Source: Endomychus coccineus (taxonomy: Eukaryota > Arthropoda > Insecta > Coleoptera > Endomychidae). From it: a stretch of DNA of 64,000 nucleotides. Positions 13,070-24,721 of this stretch are shown here, piece after piece; the stretch's first letter is position 1; every line of letters starts with the position of its first letter. Location: assembly GCA_958510875.1 (NCBI GenBank), contig OY294067.1, forward strand, positions 281,375,242-281,439,241, written 5' to 3'. The notes beneath the pieces were generated by a model. That model worked only from the letters and a program-made list of their open reading frames with translations. It made no database searches and was not told the origin of the DNA. The position numbers and the translations under genes were made by a program.

Positions 13070-13107
13070 TACTGAGGACCTTTCGGCTAGTAGCCATCAT
13101 CAGAGTA
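13070..13107 (-). ncRNA. PLE-2 hammerhead with stem II deletion
   Basis: The core CTGATGA, GAAA, the stem III region GGTCCTC and the stem I arms TACT/AGTA are all kept, but stem II is cut to GGCTACTAGCC. A deletion has removed the loop and part of the stem. Confidence 0.5.
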
Positions 13108-13163
13108 AATTAACTTAGGAATGAAAATAGTTAAATAGTATTTAAACAGACACATTTTGATTT

Positions 13164-13196
13164 CTGATGCTACTTGGTAGCCGAAACGTCGTCAGT
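13164..13196 (+). ncRNA. PLE-2 hammerhead with core deletion
   Basis: Plus strand CTGATG runs directly into CTACTTGGTAGCCGAAAC; four bases (last core A, the extra T, and two G of stem II) are missing compared with the intact copy. It is presumably inactive. Confidence 0.45.
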
Positions 13197-13289
13197 ACTT
13201 TTAGTGGATAAGGGTAATTATTTCTTATTTATAGTGTTATAGCGTATCCACAGAGCGAACTCTTTTATAGTTTATAAATATACTGAAAA

Positions 13290-14925
13290 TTTAGGCGTTC
13301 TTATCAAAAGTTCACAAAATCAAAGGCAACTCCCCTCCGATGGTGTTAAATCATTGTTTAATCTGGTATCTTGGAAGATGTCAACAGTGATTTGGCTTAA
13401 AAATGAAATATGGTCAATGACAATTAAAATTAAAACTAAATTTTAAGAAACTATCCATATTGCCATCTTCTCTTCAAGAGTACAGAAGTCTAACAAGTAA
13501 CCCCGAAATTCGAACAGAATGCAAGTGTAATCTCCGATGATTCAAAATACAAACTTAGATTTTCAAATCCTAATCTCCTAAAACTGTATTGCTTACCTAA
13601 TATTCATAAACTGGGTAATTCCGTGAGTCCAATCATTTCGAACATTAATTGTCTTACGTATATCATATCAAAATGGTTAGTGGAGGAATTTAGCAACTTC
13701 CAAGCCGCAAAATTGAAAGATTGCAAACTTGAACCTGGTGATACTCTCGTTTCATTTGATGTTGTTTCGCTATTTACAAATACTCCAATCCCTGAGTCGA
13801 TAAACATTCTAAAGAAATGGCTTTCAAATATTAATATTCCCGATAGAAACTGCATAGAATACGTGATCCTTATCTTTATGTATGGAGCGAAATTATTTCA
13901 CTTTTAACAAAAATTACTATAAACAAACTATCGGATGTGCAATGGGCAATCCACTGTCTCATTTTCTGGCCAATATTTTTTTAAGCGAACTTGAAACCTA
14001 CTTAAAATCAAAATTGAATCAGTTTTCAAAAGTTTGGTATAGATATGTTGACGACATTTTCGCGATTACAAGTAAATATTTTGACTTACACGGCTTTTTG
14101 AACACGCTTAAGAGCCAATATGATTCACCGAGATTCACTGTACAAATAGGAACAATAATCAGCTTCCTTTCCTTGATATTAACATTATAAAAGATGGTGT
14201 AATCACTTGGACTTCGACATTTACAGAAAACCCACTCAAACAAATAGGTAAAGCTCGGCGGCTTCAGCTACACCATTTAGATATAAAATAGCTTCGTTTA
14301 ATAGTCTAGATTATTGAACGTCTCTTTGAACCAGCAAAATTATAACAACGAAGTTGAGAAACTTCAGCAAATTGCGTTGGGGAATGTTTACCACAAATCT
14401 ATGATCAATAATTTAACTTCTAAACAAAAAAGGAAATTGGAACGTAGCCAACTAACCAAATGAGAGTCATTATCTTCAAATACTTCAATAAAATTCAGAA
14501 ACTAGAAGGAACATTTTAACTCGTTGTAAGGAACATTTTGCACAAATAAAGAAAAATAATAGTGAAAAATCAGAGGTAGCCGAACATATTTTGAACACCA
14601 TTTCTCAAGAAAGTTTATCACTTTTAAAACACAGTACAGACAAATATCTGGGTAATTTAGAAGGAATGGAAATGTATAAACGAAAAATGAATTTATTAAA
14701 TTTCGATTTATCTCCATCTGAGGGTAACCCATACATTATTATCCCCAAATAGTAACAGACACATTTTGATTTATAATTCAGTTTACTCTGATGATGGCTA
14801 CTTGGTAGCCGAAAGGTCCTCAGTAATTTAATAGTATTTTTAGTGGATAAGGGTGATTATTTCTCATCAATAGTGTTATAATATATCCACAGTGTGAACT
14901 CATTTATAGTTTATTAGAATGAAAA
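13290..14925 (+). mobile_element. PLE-2: RT and GIY-YIG pseudogene with 3' pLTR
   Basis: This is the longest PLE-2 copy. Plus-strand RT blocks in order are: 'KLYCLPNIHKLGN' at about 13575-13615, 'LVSFDVVSLFTNTP' at 13740-13790, 'TIGCAMGNPLSHF' at 13930-13970, 'RYVDDIFAI' (catalytic YVDD) at 14040-14070, then 'LPFLDINI' near 14165 after a frameshift. A thumb-like block follows at 14220-14460 and the endonuclease end, 'CKEHFAQIKKNNSEKSEVAEHIL', at 14520-14600. The stop is near 14750, then the pLTR with an intact hammerhead. Several frameshifts and a deletion in the GIY-YIG half make the ORF non-functional. Confidence 0.75.
14783..14826 (+). ncRNA. Hammerhead ribozyme (PLE-2), fully paired copy
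   Basis: Stem I TTACT / AGTAA; core CTGATGA; extra T; stem II GGCTAC-TTG-GTAGCC with six perfect pairs; core GAA; stem III AG-GTC-CT; cleavage after C14821 (CTC). This is the best-preserved PLE-2 ribozyme and the reference for the decayed ones at 5031, 13070, 13164, 17361, 19507 and 43073. A two-pair stem III is typical of PLE hammerheads, which are thought to act as dimers or with tertiary help; that is family knowledge, not tested here. Confidence 0.75.
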
Positions 14926-15029
14926 TTGTGAATTCAAAATGGTTTTGTAAGCAAAATACATAATTGTTGACATTTTTTTCAAAATTGTCTACCGTATGGT
15001 TTCAAAGTTCGTATAATAAAATTGACATA

Positions 15030-15640
15030 GACTCATTTCACCACGTTTCGACCACTAGCGTGAGGTGGAATCTTCGTTCTCCAGGTTGATTTGAAATTTT
15101 AGGCGAAGTGTATTTCTTTATGGCTTTTTGAATGTTGTAATGGGAGACATTATTTGATGAGACAGATGAAAGATGTTTTAATACTGATTTTAAGGATTGG
15201 GGTTGAGATAAGTTGATAGCTCTGTGGACCAAGGAGTTTAGGAGAGATTGCTTTTGGGCAGGTTGGTGGTAGGAAAGGCCATTGAGGTATCTAACGGTGT
15301 GAGTGGGTTTTCGATACACAGAATGTCCTAAAGTACCGTCAGTCTGTCGACTAACTAATACATCTAGGAACGGGAGTGAACCTTTTGATTCAACTTCCAT
15401 GGTGAAATGAAAAGGATATTGGGATATAATGAATTTAAATGATTGAGGAAGGGAACAAGATTTTTGCGACCATGTTGACATATAACAAAAGTGTCGTCGA
15501 CATATCAAAAACAACATTTCGGCTTGACAACAAATGAGTCAATAGCATCTGTGTGTGTGACCGGAGAATGTGGGGTAACCATGGCAGCTCCCGAGGACTG
15601 CTCGTAAAACTTGCCATCGTACAGAAAATATGCGTATAAA
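15030..15640 (-). pseudogene. Penelope-type RT relic (PLE-3)
   Basis: Minus-strand translation gives, across a frameshift near 15500, 'FYEQSSGAAM' and 'KPKCCF.YVDDTFVICQHG' (catalytic YVDD at about 15495-15506), followed by an open 159-codon segment with 'GSLPFLDVLVS' and 'GHSVYRKPTHTVRYLNG' to its end at 15038. This order (YVDD, then LPFLDV, then the YRKPTHT thumb) is diagnostic for Penelope RT. A CCAC...GTGG hairpin plus GAAAC at about 15043-15085 looks like a degraded hammerhead overlapping the ORF end. The endonuclease half is absent. Confidence 0.7.
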
Positions 15641-16240
15641 AATTAAGTTTGATTTAGCTCAATTGCTCACCGAAACTTGTTTGGGTAGTTATTGCTTAAT
15701 CATTCTCGAAGAGAATTTGAGAATAATAAAAGAACGTAAAACGGTTATCGTAAAACAGACTGGGGATTTCAAACAGTACACTCTACAGTTAAACTCCTGG
15801 AACGACTTCCTATACAATATATCAATAATTTAGAACTACCCGACCTTTTGTATGGTAAGACGCATTTTTTGGCCTTCGTTCATAGGTCTATAATATCAAA
15901 CAGTAAAAGGAAAAGTTTATCTCATTTAGAATTTCCTCCACCATCTGCATTTTTAAGTCTCTGACGCCTGGGCTAAATGTGATACACGTAATACTTAAAC
16001 AATATGTGTACAATACACATAATACATTGCTCAAACCAAACACCGAGACAGGAACGAAAACCAGATGACTCGGCGTCTGGCGTAAATGGAACTAGAAAAA
16101 GTAGGAGTAGAAATAACATTTCACATACGACAGTAGGTGATCCTTTAGGAAAACGCAAACTCACACATTACCAGATATCGACAGAATAGAAGTATTATGC
16201 GCTGCGCTGGAAACCGTCGTAAATCACGTTCTTATCGCAG
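15641..16240. other. No gene recognised
   Basis: Short open frames (for example 16004-16189, rich in Arg, Ser and Lys) show no domain I can name. Nothing else was recognised. Confidence 0.3.
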
Positions 16241-16309
16241 GCGGCATACAATACTCTGTATAAACAATTGGCGATACATCTCCTGCGTACGTATCTACGG
16301 AGCACGTTA

Positions 16310-16408
16310 CGTTCAATTAAAACACCTATGTCAGTGCCAGTGCCTGTCGTGTAGTGCCTCAGAGAGTGTAGTGTATCGTTCGGCTGCCCGTAGGGGCAAC
16401 ATTTTTAG
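16310..16408 (+). promoter_or_regulatory. Candidate initiator and 5' noncoding exon
   Basis: A tcagtg at 16330, the arthropod-type initiator sequence, opens an unusually GC-rich stretch that ends at a good splice-donor consensus, ttttag|gtgagaatg (exon end about 16408). No TATA box precedes it. It could be the start of a transcript, conceivably that of the gene at 29012, whose 5' side shows an acceptor at 28943. This is inference only. Confidence 0.2.
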
Positions 16409-17317
16409 GTGAGAATGAACCCATTGATAATAATTGATTACAATACGAATCGGTTGTTGAAATGCAGACTTGCATTATTTTTAGACGTAACGAGACCTAA
16501 CACAGAGTTATTTCGCCGTGGAATTCATTTGTTTAAAGTCTTATCTGATTATTCTGATTACAATCCATACTGGGTTGTAGTGAAACGAAGTAACAATAGA
16601 CGGAATGATATATTGTAAGTATTCATTTAACAATTTTGGCATCGCAAAATTTAATTATATCGCTTGATTGTAAAGGAATGGCGTGAAAACCCCAATTGGA
16701 AGATTTATTCTAAACATTATTAAAAATTACGTTACGCTCAAAATTGATATAGTTCTACAATTTCTTCGATTCAATTACTCAATTCAAATATTGACTTTTC
16801 CAATAATTGATCTGGCAAAACTGAAGCACCTGCTTTTCAGTACTTTTTTCCATCATTACAATTTTGTGTGTCCATGGCAAGTGACATTTTTTACCGCTAT
16901 CGATCACAGCTACCATAACAATAAATTAATTGTTTGGTTGCGTCCAGAATTGTCACAAACTAATACAAGTTTAACAGCCACCCAGTCGTCCTATGAGATT
17001 TTGATTTGAATTGTACGCCTCATACCTCATAAAACTTATTTCCTTTGATTGTCCGTCAAGTCATAAAATTCCTGGAGAACAAAGCCAGTGTTCGGGTGAG
17101 GGGAAGTTTCTGCTATGCTGAGTCTAGCATGTATCTTTTTCAAACATCTTAATTACGCTCTTTTTTCTAAGATAAGTTTCCATAGTTAAATATCCTTCAC
17201 AATTTACACCAACACAGTGGCGTCATTCGAATAGAGCGTTATCATGTGAATTAGGTACGTTTAAATATGTAATCCCTTGAATACCTTTTAATCGATAACC
17301 CTGTATTACGATACTAT
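16409..17317. other. No gene recognised
   Basis: Two open frames of 69 and 108 codons (16409-16618, 16683-17009) have no recognised domains and ordinary AT-rich composition. Nothing else was identified. Confidence 0.3.
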
Positions 17318-17690
17318 TGATAAGGAATAATCACCCTTATTCACTAAAAATACTATTAAAGTAACCTTTCGGCCATCATCAGAGTAAACTAAATTATAAA
17401 TCAAAATGTGCCTGATTAAATACTATTTGGGGATAATAATGTAAACAATGGGTTACCCTTAGCTGGAGATAAATCGGAATTTAATGAATTGCTTTTTCGT
17501 TTATACGTTTAAATCCTTTCTGAATTACCTAGATATTTGTCTGTACTTTGTTTTAAAACTGATAAACTTTCTTGAGAAATGGTGTGAGCTGTATTCAAAA
17601 TATGTTCGGCTACCGCTGATTTTTCACCATTATTTTTAAGCATTTTGAACACCACAGTGTGAACTCTTTTATACTCTATTCTGGTGATGC
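17318..17690 (-). mobile_element. PLE-2 fragment: ORF C-terminus and pLTR
   Basis: Minus-strand PLE-2 3' end, nearly parallel to the copy at 4970. It has the ORF tail (17500-17630), stop, and pLTR. The hammerhead at 17361-17387 has lost all of the stem II hairpin (CTGATGA-TGGCC-GAAA), so it cannot fold normally. Confidence 0.6.
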
Positions 17691-18084
17691 CACTGTGTAG
17701 ATTGAATTTTTGTTTTTATATACTAAATTAGTGAATTATGAATTTTCGTGTAGTAAACTGAGAAACCATACCTGTATGACATATAATTAATGGAAAGCGA
17801 GGCGCACCCCCCCCCCCTGTTTTCAATCAATTTCGTGACGAAATTGATGAAATTCAATGAATATTCACAGGGGCTTAACATTATTCAAAATGTTCAAAAT
17901 TGGAACAAATATTCGTTAAATATTGATTATTAAAATTTGTAAAATACGCATATTGACATTCGGCTAAGATGCGGTTCTAGGATACTTCAACGATTGAACT
18001 CACATTTAATTGATTATTAAAATCTCAAAATGGTATATTTCATTCTAGTAACAACAAATTTTGACTTGAAATACCTCTAACCGA
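17691..18084. other. No gene; short poly-C tract
   Basis: Featureless except for a cccccccccc run at about 17806-17817. Confidence 0.3.
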
Positions 18085-18780
18085 ATCTATTCAATAGGAG
18101 GTGCTCTATAGCATTTGAATCGGGCGATTGCGCAGGCCATTAGTAAACTTCAATTTCCTGGTCTTCAAGGTACGTGCGTCCGAACCAGTATGTAAGTGGA
18201 CATTGTCGTGCATTATTAGAAATCGGTGCCCAACTTTTGGAGCAGAATGGTACAACAATAGATTCAAGAATACTATCCCGATAATCGATTGCATTTATTG
18301 TACCTCCTTGTCGTCTCTGGACGTCCTAGACCGCTGAATATGTAGTAAGGTCTTGACAAATTTGTGCTCATTGAACATCCATTTCCATCTTGAATCTCGG
18401 GCACTCTTACAAGTCTACGGGCGTTTAATCCCCATTCATGGAGACTGTTCCGATGGTTTGATCACACCAAAGTGATGTTATGTAGCTGAATTAACAGTTC
18501 AGGTGTAGTGCGGTTTCCTAAAGCCTGTAGTAGCCCAAAACGACATTCAATTCAGTCGGTACCTTTTGCTCGGTATGTATGGGGTTCAGGAACACTACCT
18601 GTTCCTTGAAACCTTCGCCTAAAACGATTAATAACCCTTTTGATGGTATGGAAAGCCTCAGGGAAGGTTCTTCGGGTCAAGCCCGCCTAAACATTCCAAT
18701 AGCATGTAATTTCCATTCGCAATCTCGGTGATGTCTCTCCATGAGACTGAACAAAAGCAAAACCAGTAAGGTTATGGCAG
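18085..18780 (-). pseudogene. Tc1-like transposase relic
   Basis: Minus-strand translation, across several frameshifts, gives Tc1-type blocks in order: 'EWGLNARRLVRVP' from about 18445 to 18400, then 'HDNVHLHTG' from about 18215 (second catalytic Asp region, usually QDNARPHT), and finally 'WPAQSPDSNAIEH' from about 18140, carrying the tail of the DDE domain. The Glu-containing NPIEH motif is altered to NAIEH. Many frame breaks mean no function. Terminal repeats were not found. Confidence 0.65.
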
Positions 18781-19469
18781 CAAGCAATAGTTGTACCGAT
18801 TTGGACAATTTAATAAAAAGTTGTTTATTTTACTTTAATACTACATTACAAAATAAATAAAATAGTCATAATTGTCAGAATGTTTTTTATCAATCTATTA
18901 TTGAGTGCCCTTACATACTTTTCATGTGTGTACCTCAATACTTTTCAATTTTGTATTGTTATTAACAACGCTTTTTTCCATTACTTTCGCTCGTTATTAA
19001 TACATAGAATATTTTTCAATAAATTCTTCCCTTAGTTTATTTGGGCTCAAAATTTATTATTATAACGGTTTCCTACAAAGTTATGCTTTAAAGGTATTGT
19101 CCTGGATCATTCACATTCCTCGTGTAAAAAACCATATAAAATGCATTGCGATTTAATAATGATGTCTGTCCGTGGTGCATTATTTAGTATAGAGATTATT
19201 ATTCTATATTTTAATTATTTGCTTTGTGGAGACTTAGTGCAATGTATATCTTTGGGTGTGGGTTATCTGTAGGAAAGCTTTCGTGTAGTTACAGGCACTA
19301 TCACTTTATACACCTGCTAATTATTAATAATATATGTACAAATATAGATGATACCAGTTTAATCTACAGAAAAATCTTATCGGATCTTAATACTATTGTA
19401 AAACAGTGTGTTATTTGAACGCAAGTCAAGTGACACATATTGTTTAGCGACATCTATCTGTAAGAATAT
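18781..19469. other. No gene recognised
   Basis: AT-rich DNA without recognisable coding or repeat structure. Confidence 0.3.
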
Positions 19470-19506
19470 AGATTATTTTCTAAAGGAATAAGAGAACTAT
19501 TTCAAC

Positions 19507-19547
19507 TACTGAAGACCTTCCGACTATCAGGTAGCCATCATCATAGT
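19507..19547 (-). ncRNA. Mutated PLE-2 hammerhead
   Basis: The first core base is changed (ATGATGA for CTGATGA), GAAA is changed to GGAA, and stem II pairs imperfectly (GGCTACC...GATAGTC). The stem I arms TACT/AGTA remain. It is predicted inactive. Confidence 0.5.
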
Positions 19548-20072
19548 AAACTAAATTAAAAATCAAAAACTACCTGTTTTAAATACTATTTGGGGATAAT
19601 AATGCAAACAAGGGGTTACTCTCAGCTGGAGATAAATCGGAATTTAATAAATTGCTTTTTCGTTTATACATTTCCATCTCTTCTACATTACCTAGATATT
19701 TGTCCATACTGTGTTTTAAAAGTGATACGACTTTCTTAACAAATGGTGTGTCCTGTATTCAAAACATGTTCGGATAACGTTGATTTTTCACCGTTATTTT
19801 TCTCTACATGCGCAAAATGCTCCTCATACCGAGTTCAAGTTTGACCCACATAGCATTTTGAACTCACAATCGATTTTGTAAATCACGGATTTGTCGAAGT
19901 CAGAAACTTTATCAAAGGTTTCCCTAAACGGTTTTTTAGCTTGTTCTTACATCTGTAAGCTGGTTGTATTGCAAATATAAAAAACAAATTTATTAATTAC
20001 TAAAAGATGATAAGCGAAACTTTTGAATTTTATTGGAGTATTTGAAGGTAATGGCTCTAATTTGGTTAGTTG

Positions 20073-20295
20073 TGTTAGAGTACGGAACTGTTAAGGACGG
20101 TGCGGGGAAGTCCCATAGTTGGTTAGGCGAGATCCCTCGATGCGTGGGCGATGAGGAAGGTATATAGAAGTGCGAAGAAGTCAAGAGGGGGATTACGCAT
20201 TTAGCAAAAGAGAGTATCAGACGTATTATTGACGTAATATTAATTATGAATAGTCATTCTTTTATTTGATAAGTGTTTCCTTAAAAACTCTAACA
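20073..20295. mobile_element. Solo LTR, 223 bp, with 4-bp target duplication
   Basis: Starts TGTTAGAGT and ends ACTCTAACA (TG...CA with 9-bp inverted ends), flanked on both sides by GTTG (20069-20072, 20296-20299). Removing it restores the PLE-2 sequence seen at 14450-14460, proving insertion into a pre-existing PLE-2. A tatata stretch near 20160 could be its promoter. The LTR retrotransposon superfamily is not determined. Confidence 0.75.
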
Positions 20296-20520
20296 GTTGG
20301 TTGCGTTCCAATTTCCTTTTATGTTTAGAAATTAAATTAATAATCAAAGATTTGTCGAAACCATGCCCAACGCTATTTCCTGAAGTTTCTCAACTTCGTT
20401 GTTGAAATTTTGCTGACCCAAGGGGACGTTTAGTAATGATCTATGGTGTAGATGAATCCGCCGAGTATACCTATTTGTTTGAGTGGGTTCATCAGCACCT
20501 TTATTAGTCTCATTCAAATC

Positions 20521-21655
20521 AAAAACTAGTAATTAATTAACAATTTACTGATTGATTATATATTAGCGTGAAATAAGAGAATTAGGATTTGGTGAACTGT
20601 CACAATATAAACATTACAAGATATATGAATTGAACGCAAAAAATGTGTGAAAATAGAGGACCTTATCTCAAGATATATTTATTCAGATGTTAGCAATTCA
20701 ATGATATCGGTATGTCAGAAATAATAAAATATTTTATTGTGCTTAGATGTAAGTAAATAAATATTCTCAAATGAGTCAGTACTTTCATCACATATACTAT
20801 CATGACTAGTTTTGAACATTTGATCTGACTCAGATCGCCACAAAATTCAATCACACAATAATTAATAGGAAAAGCTAGTTTCGTCAGATGCCCTGGATAA
20901 AACTAAGAATGAGAACAAAAACTGTGAAAGTGAGAAAGAGTGTACCACTAGAATTTATTTACCTGTATGTTCAAAGGACTATAATCGTCTGGGCTACCAA
21001 ATTTTAATATGTAAGAGAAACAAACAAAAGAAAATAGAAGGCGAAATTGGAACTACCTCCAATATAATACCAACATTTAGTTCCCATCATTAGCATTAGT
21101 GTCAGAGTTAATAATTAATAAAATATTGCTACACAGTTGTTTGCGAAAATATAATATATTTGTTTGTATAATGACTAACGACACAAATTAATTTAAGATA
21201 AGGTGTGTGAACCATCAGGGTTACTTATGTATGCCTTATATAGTCCATTCAGCTAATAATTCAATAAAATTATATGAAACATTTTCATACCAATCTGAGT
21301 GAAGCAGCATAAAAAGTGAGGTGAGCAAATTTATAATCTAAAAATCTATAAACAGGCTGAGCTCCCGCTGGCGTTCGCTAAGGGACTATGCAAATAAACG
21401 ACAGATGATAGACATAACCTACATTGTACTTCACTATGGATATAATGAACGGTGAAAGTGACACGACCCACTTGAGGGAGGAGAATATTTCTCAGAGCGT
21501 GGATTATATACATAGCGAATAGTCTTCCTAGATTGTATATTTGCACGACTTATTCGCAGGGTGACTTTCATTTGCAAAGGGGAATATCAAAATCTCAGTA
21601 CAAAAGGTACTTCATCACTTTTTTATATTTTACAAACTTTTATAGTCATTGACAA
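20521..21655. other. No gene recognised
   Basis: AT-rich stretch with no recognisable gene or element. Confidence 0.3.
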
Positions 21656-21658
21656 CTA

Positions 21659-22508
21659 TAGTCGAGGAATTATAACCAAATACCTTCAATTTTTTACTGT
21701 CAACCTGTATCGAGATGCGATTTTCGCCATTTGCTTCAGAAACATAATAGAAAAAAATGTGCCATATTTGTTGTACCAGGAAAAGCTTGGTTGCACCTGT
21801 GCATGCAAAAAATGCATCTAAATAATGCTATTTGCGGAACTGTATTGTTGCTCACCAAATATTAACCAAAATTGGCCAAATTTGTTACTGAAGGGTTTTT
21901 GGGGTTTACAAAACGCCACGCTACATTCTGGGGCAGATTTCAAGGGCTTGGGGGGGATTTGCAGTATAAAGCGGAAATCCTCAAATTTTCTCAATTATTC
22001 TGTATTATGCAATTTTGGGATTTTCAAGCACAGACTAAGTGATGTTCGTTAACTCAAGTGTCCGGGGCAAAGTGGGGCAATGTGGGGCACTTTGCCCCGG
22101 GAACATCACTTAGTCTGTGCTTAAAAATCCCAAAATACAGAATAATTGAGGAAATTTGAGGATTTCCGCTTTATATTGCAAATTCCCCCCACCCAAGCCC
22201 CTTAAATCTGCCTCAGAGAGCAGCGTGGCGTTTTGTAATCATAAAATTCGTAATCAGCGACCCCGAGTAACAAAATTTTGGCCAATTTTGGTTAATATTT
22301 GGTGAGCAACAATACAGTTCCGCAAATCGCATTATTTAGATGCATTTTTTGCATGCACAAGTGGAACCAAGCTTTTCTTGGTAAAACAAATATGGCACAT
22401 TTTTTTCTATTATGTTTCTGAAGCAAATGGTGAAAACCGCATCTCGATACAGGTTGCCAGTAAAAAATTGAAGGTTTTGGCCTTTTTACGGTTATATTTC
22501 CTCGACTA
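21659..22508. mobile_element. Foldback element, TAGTCGAG family (member 1)
   Basis: Ends TAGTCGAGG and CCTCGACTA with a CTA duplication on both sides (21656-21658, 22509-22511). Arms of about 400 bp are inverted copies that meet at a GC-rich centre (ggggcaaagtggggcaatg around 22065-22100). The right arm contains the complement of the shared motif (cagcgaccccgag, 22255); the same site in the left arm is deleted. No coding capacity for a transposase. Confidence 0.8.
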
Positions 22509-22604
22509 CTATTTGCTTTCGAAGAAAAAATTTTTGGAAAATGTAACTTCATAAAAACATTACATTCGTGTTTTTATATATGTAAACTTCAATCACACTA
22601 GGTA

Positions 22605-23759
22605 TTTGACTTTTATTCAAAAACTAATATTGGTATTGCAAATGATTACAAAAAGCTGAAGGCGTGAAAGATTATACTCTATCGTTATATTGAAAATTTA
22701 TTTGAATTAAAAGGGATAATCAATAGATTGACATTATATTCACACCTCTATGTATTATTACAATATTTTTTGCCAGTGAACTGTCAAAATTAGTGATACA
22801 GTCATAGAGAATGATGTATAAACCTTCACTTACTCATACCACAGAGTACTTACGATTATCTCTATGACGACAAACACAAAAATGTGACGTCAATACTAAG
22901 TTGACGTAATTTATCGAATTTCAAAATTATTGATGTTTGACACTTCTGCTGGTTAAATACCGGGATATCAAAAATTATCTTGGTCAAGGATTTTTGACTT
23001 TTATTCAAAAACTAATATATTGCAAATGATTACAAAAAGCTGAAGGCGTGAAAGATTATACTCTATCGTTATATTGAAAATTTATTTGAATAAAAACGGA
23101 TAATCAATAGATTGACATTATATTCACACCTCTATGTATTATTACAATATTTTTTGACAGTGAACTGTCAAAATTAGTGATACAGTCATAGAGAATGATG
23201 TATAAACCTTCACTTACTCATACCACAGAGTACTTACGATTATCTCTATGACGACAAACACAAAAATGTGACGTCAATACTAAGGTGAAGTAATTTATCG
23301 AATTTCAAAATTATTGATGTTTGACACTTCTGCTGGTTAGATACCGGGATATCAAAAATTATCTTGGTCAAGGATTTTTGACTTTTATTCAAAAACTAAT
23401 ATATTGCAAATGATTACAAAAAGCTGAAGGCGTGAAAGATTATACTCTATCGTTATTTTGAAAATTTATTTGAATAAAAAGGGATAATCAATAGATTGAC
23501 ATTATATTCACACCTCTATGTATTATTACAATATTTTTTGCCAGGTGAACTGTCAAAATTAGTGATACAGTCATAGAGGATGATGTATAAACCTTCACTT
23601 ACTCATACCACAGAGTACTTACGATTATCTCTATGACGACAAACACAAAAATGTGACGTCAATACTAAGTTGACGTAATTTATCGAATTTCAAAATTATT
23701 GATGTTTGACACTTCTGCTGGTTAAATACCGGGATATCAAAAATTATCTTGGTCAAGGA
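22605..23759. repeat. Three tandem 384-bp repeats
   Basis: Near-identical units start at about 22605, 22991 and 23375 (spacing of the marker gattacaaaaagctgaag is exactly 384). Each unit ends gatatcaaaaattatcttgg..., which is also the inverted end of the adjoining element at 24721. Inside each unit gtcatagaga and tctctatgac form a hairpin about 75 bp apart. Unit 3 has a one-base insertion. Satellite-like; no CRISPR features. Confidence 0.85.
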
Positions 23760-24721
23760 TGGTTGTGGAATCTAAAACGTGTCTTACTTTACGTTTGAAA
23801 TAATTATGTCACTGTCACACTGACATCATCAATAACCTACAAATTGCATACCTATTTATTTCAGTTGTAAAACAATAATGAATTACAAATTAAAAATTAT
23901 CTTGGTCGTGGATGGTTGTGGAATGTAACACGAAATGTTAACTTTGAACCTTTTACAAGGTCGCAATAGCCACAAACGGGGTCGAAAACTGTTTTCAATT
24001 GGTTAATTTTCGATAAATCGAATGACGTTCACGTGAGGAGCGCGTAGCTCGCGAGTTAGAAAAGTGCAAATCTTCGGAACATAGAACGTCTTTACGAGGA
24101 CTTTTCGCATGCGGTTTTCGCTAGTTTATGAACGGGGCCAACTAAATAGCATAGTCTCGGGCCCCAAAATGTCGATTAAATAGGATAATTTAATTAAAAT
24201 AGAAACAGGTACTCTCAGGTCTCAGCTACGCGCGTCTAACGTACGACGTACCAAAGGGAATTTTCTAGCTACTAAAATATACCCAAAAGCGGTTAAAAGC
24301 TAGTGGCCTATAGCCGAAAACACTTTATTACAACTGGCGTCAGCCGCACGGGATATGAAACGGCCCCGAATTAACAAGATCGAGGTAAAAAGTATAAACT
24401 CTAACTGACGCGTAGAGAGCTCTTCGAGGCATATGTCAAAATGATTACGTTCGTAGCTAATTACATAGGACGTCTGGCGTTCATGCAATTGTGTTTTTAT
24501 ACAATTTGAACCTTCTTATTTCGATAGGCCACGTGAAAATCCCGGAGTCTAAAGCGCTAGAGACTTCTGAGTGTTATAACATTCGTATAAAATTGCGAAA
24601 TTTCTCACTTTTAGAAACTTAAAATTAATTAATTTGACACAAGTTTTGATAACGTAAAGTAAGACACACGTTTTAGATTCCACAACCACCCTTGACCAAG
24701 ATAATTTTTGATATCCCGGTA
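23725..24721. mobile_element. Inverted-repeat element with shared core
   Basis: The left end (taccgggatatcaaaaatta from 23726 on) and the right end (its inverse, ending at about 24721) form terminal inverted repeats of about 80 bp that continue into ggttgtggaatctaaaacg. The middle (about 23935-24620) is the same core, in inverse orientation, as in the elements at 9081 and 30189. The left terminal repeat is identical to the last part of each 384-bp tandem unit, so the tandem array looks like an amplified end of this element. No transposase. Confidence 0.6.

Larger units (their letters stand above)
13023..13255. mobile_element. Inverted pair of PLE-2 pLTR pieces
   Basis: Two short PLE-2 pLTR segments face each other. 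The left is in minus orientation (aagaaataatcaccc... with HHR relic 13070-13107) and the right in plus orientation (HHR relic 13164-13196, then ...gggtaattatttctt). The outer sequences are inverted copies. Both hammerheads carry deletions in or next to stem II. This hairpin lies just upstream of the RT-bearing PLE-2 copy. Confidence 0.6.
19470..20520 (-). mobile_element. PLE-2 relic interrupted by a solo LTR
   Basis: In minus orientation: RT thumb region (20296-20520, matching 14220-14460), then endonuclease (about 19700-19930) with 'SVIYKIDCE' and Cys-rich residues that fit the GIY motif of the GIY-YIG nuclease, then ORF tail and pLTR with a mutated hammerhead. A 223-bp LTR sits cleanly inside it at 20073-20295. 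This copy preserves the GIY-YIG start that is missing from the copy at 13290. Confidence 0.65.

Noticed and set aside
13604..13855. 83-codon minus-strand frame
   Set aside because: Opposite strand of the PLE-2 RT palm block; no homology of its own.
22605..23759. Tandem units as a CRISPR array
   Set aside because: Units are 384 bp with no short repeat-spacer pattern, in an animal genome; it is a satellite-like tandem repeat.
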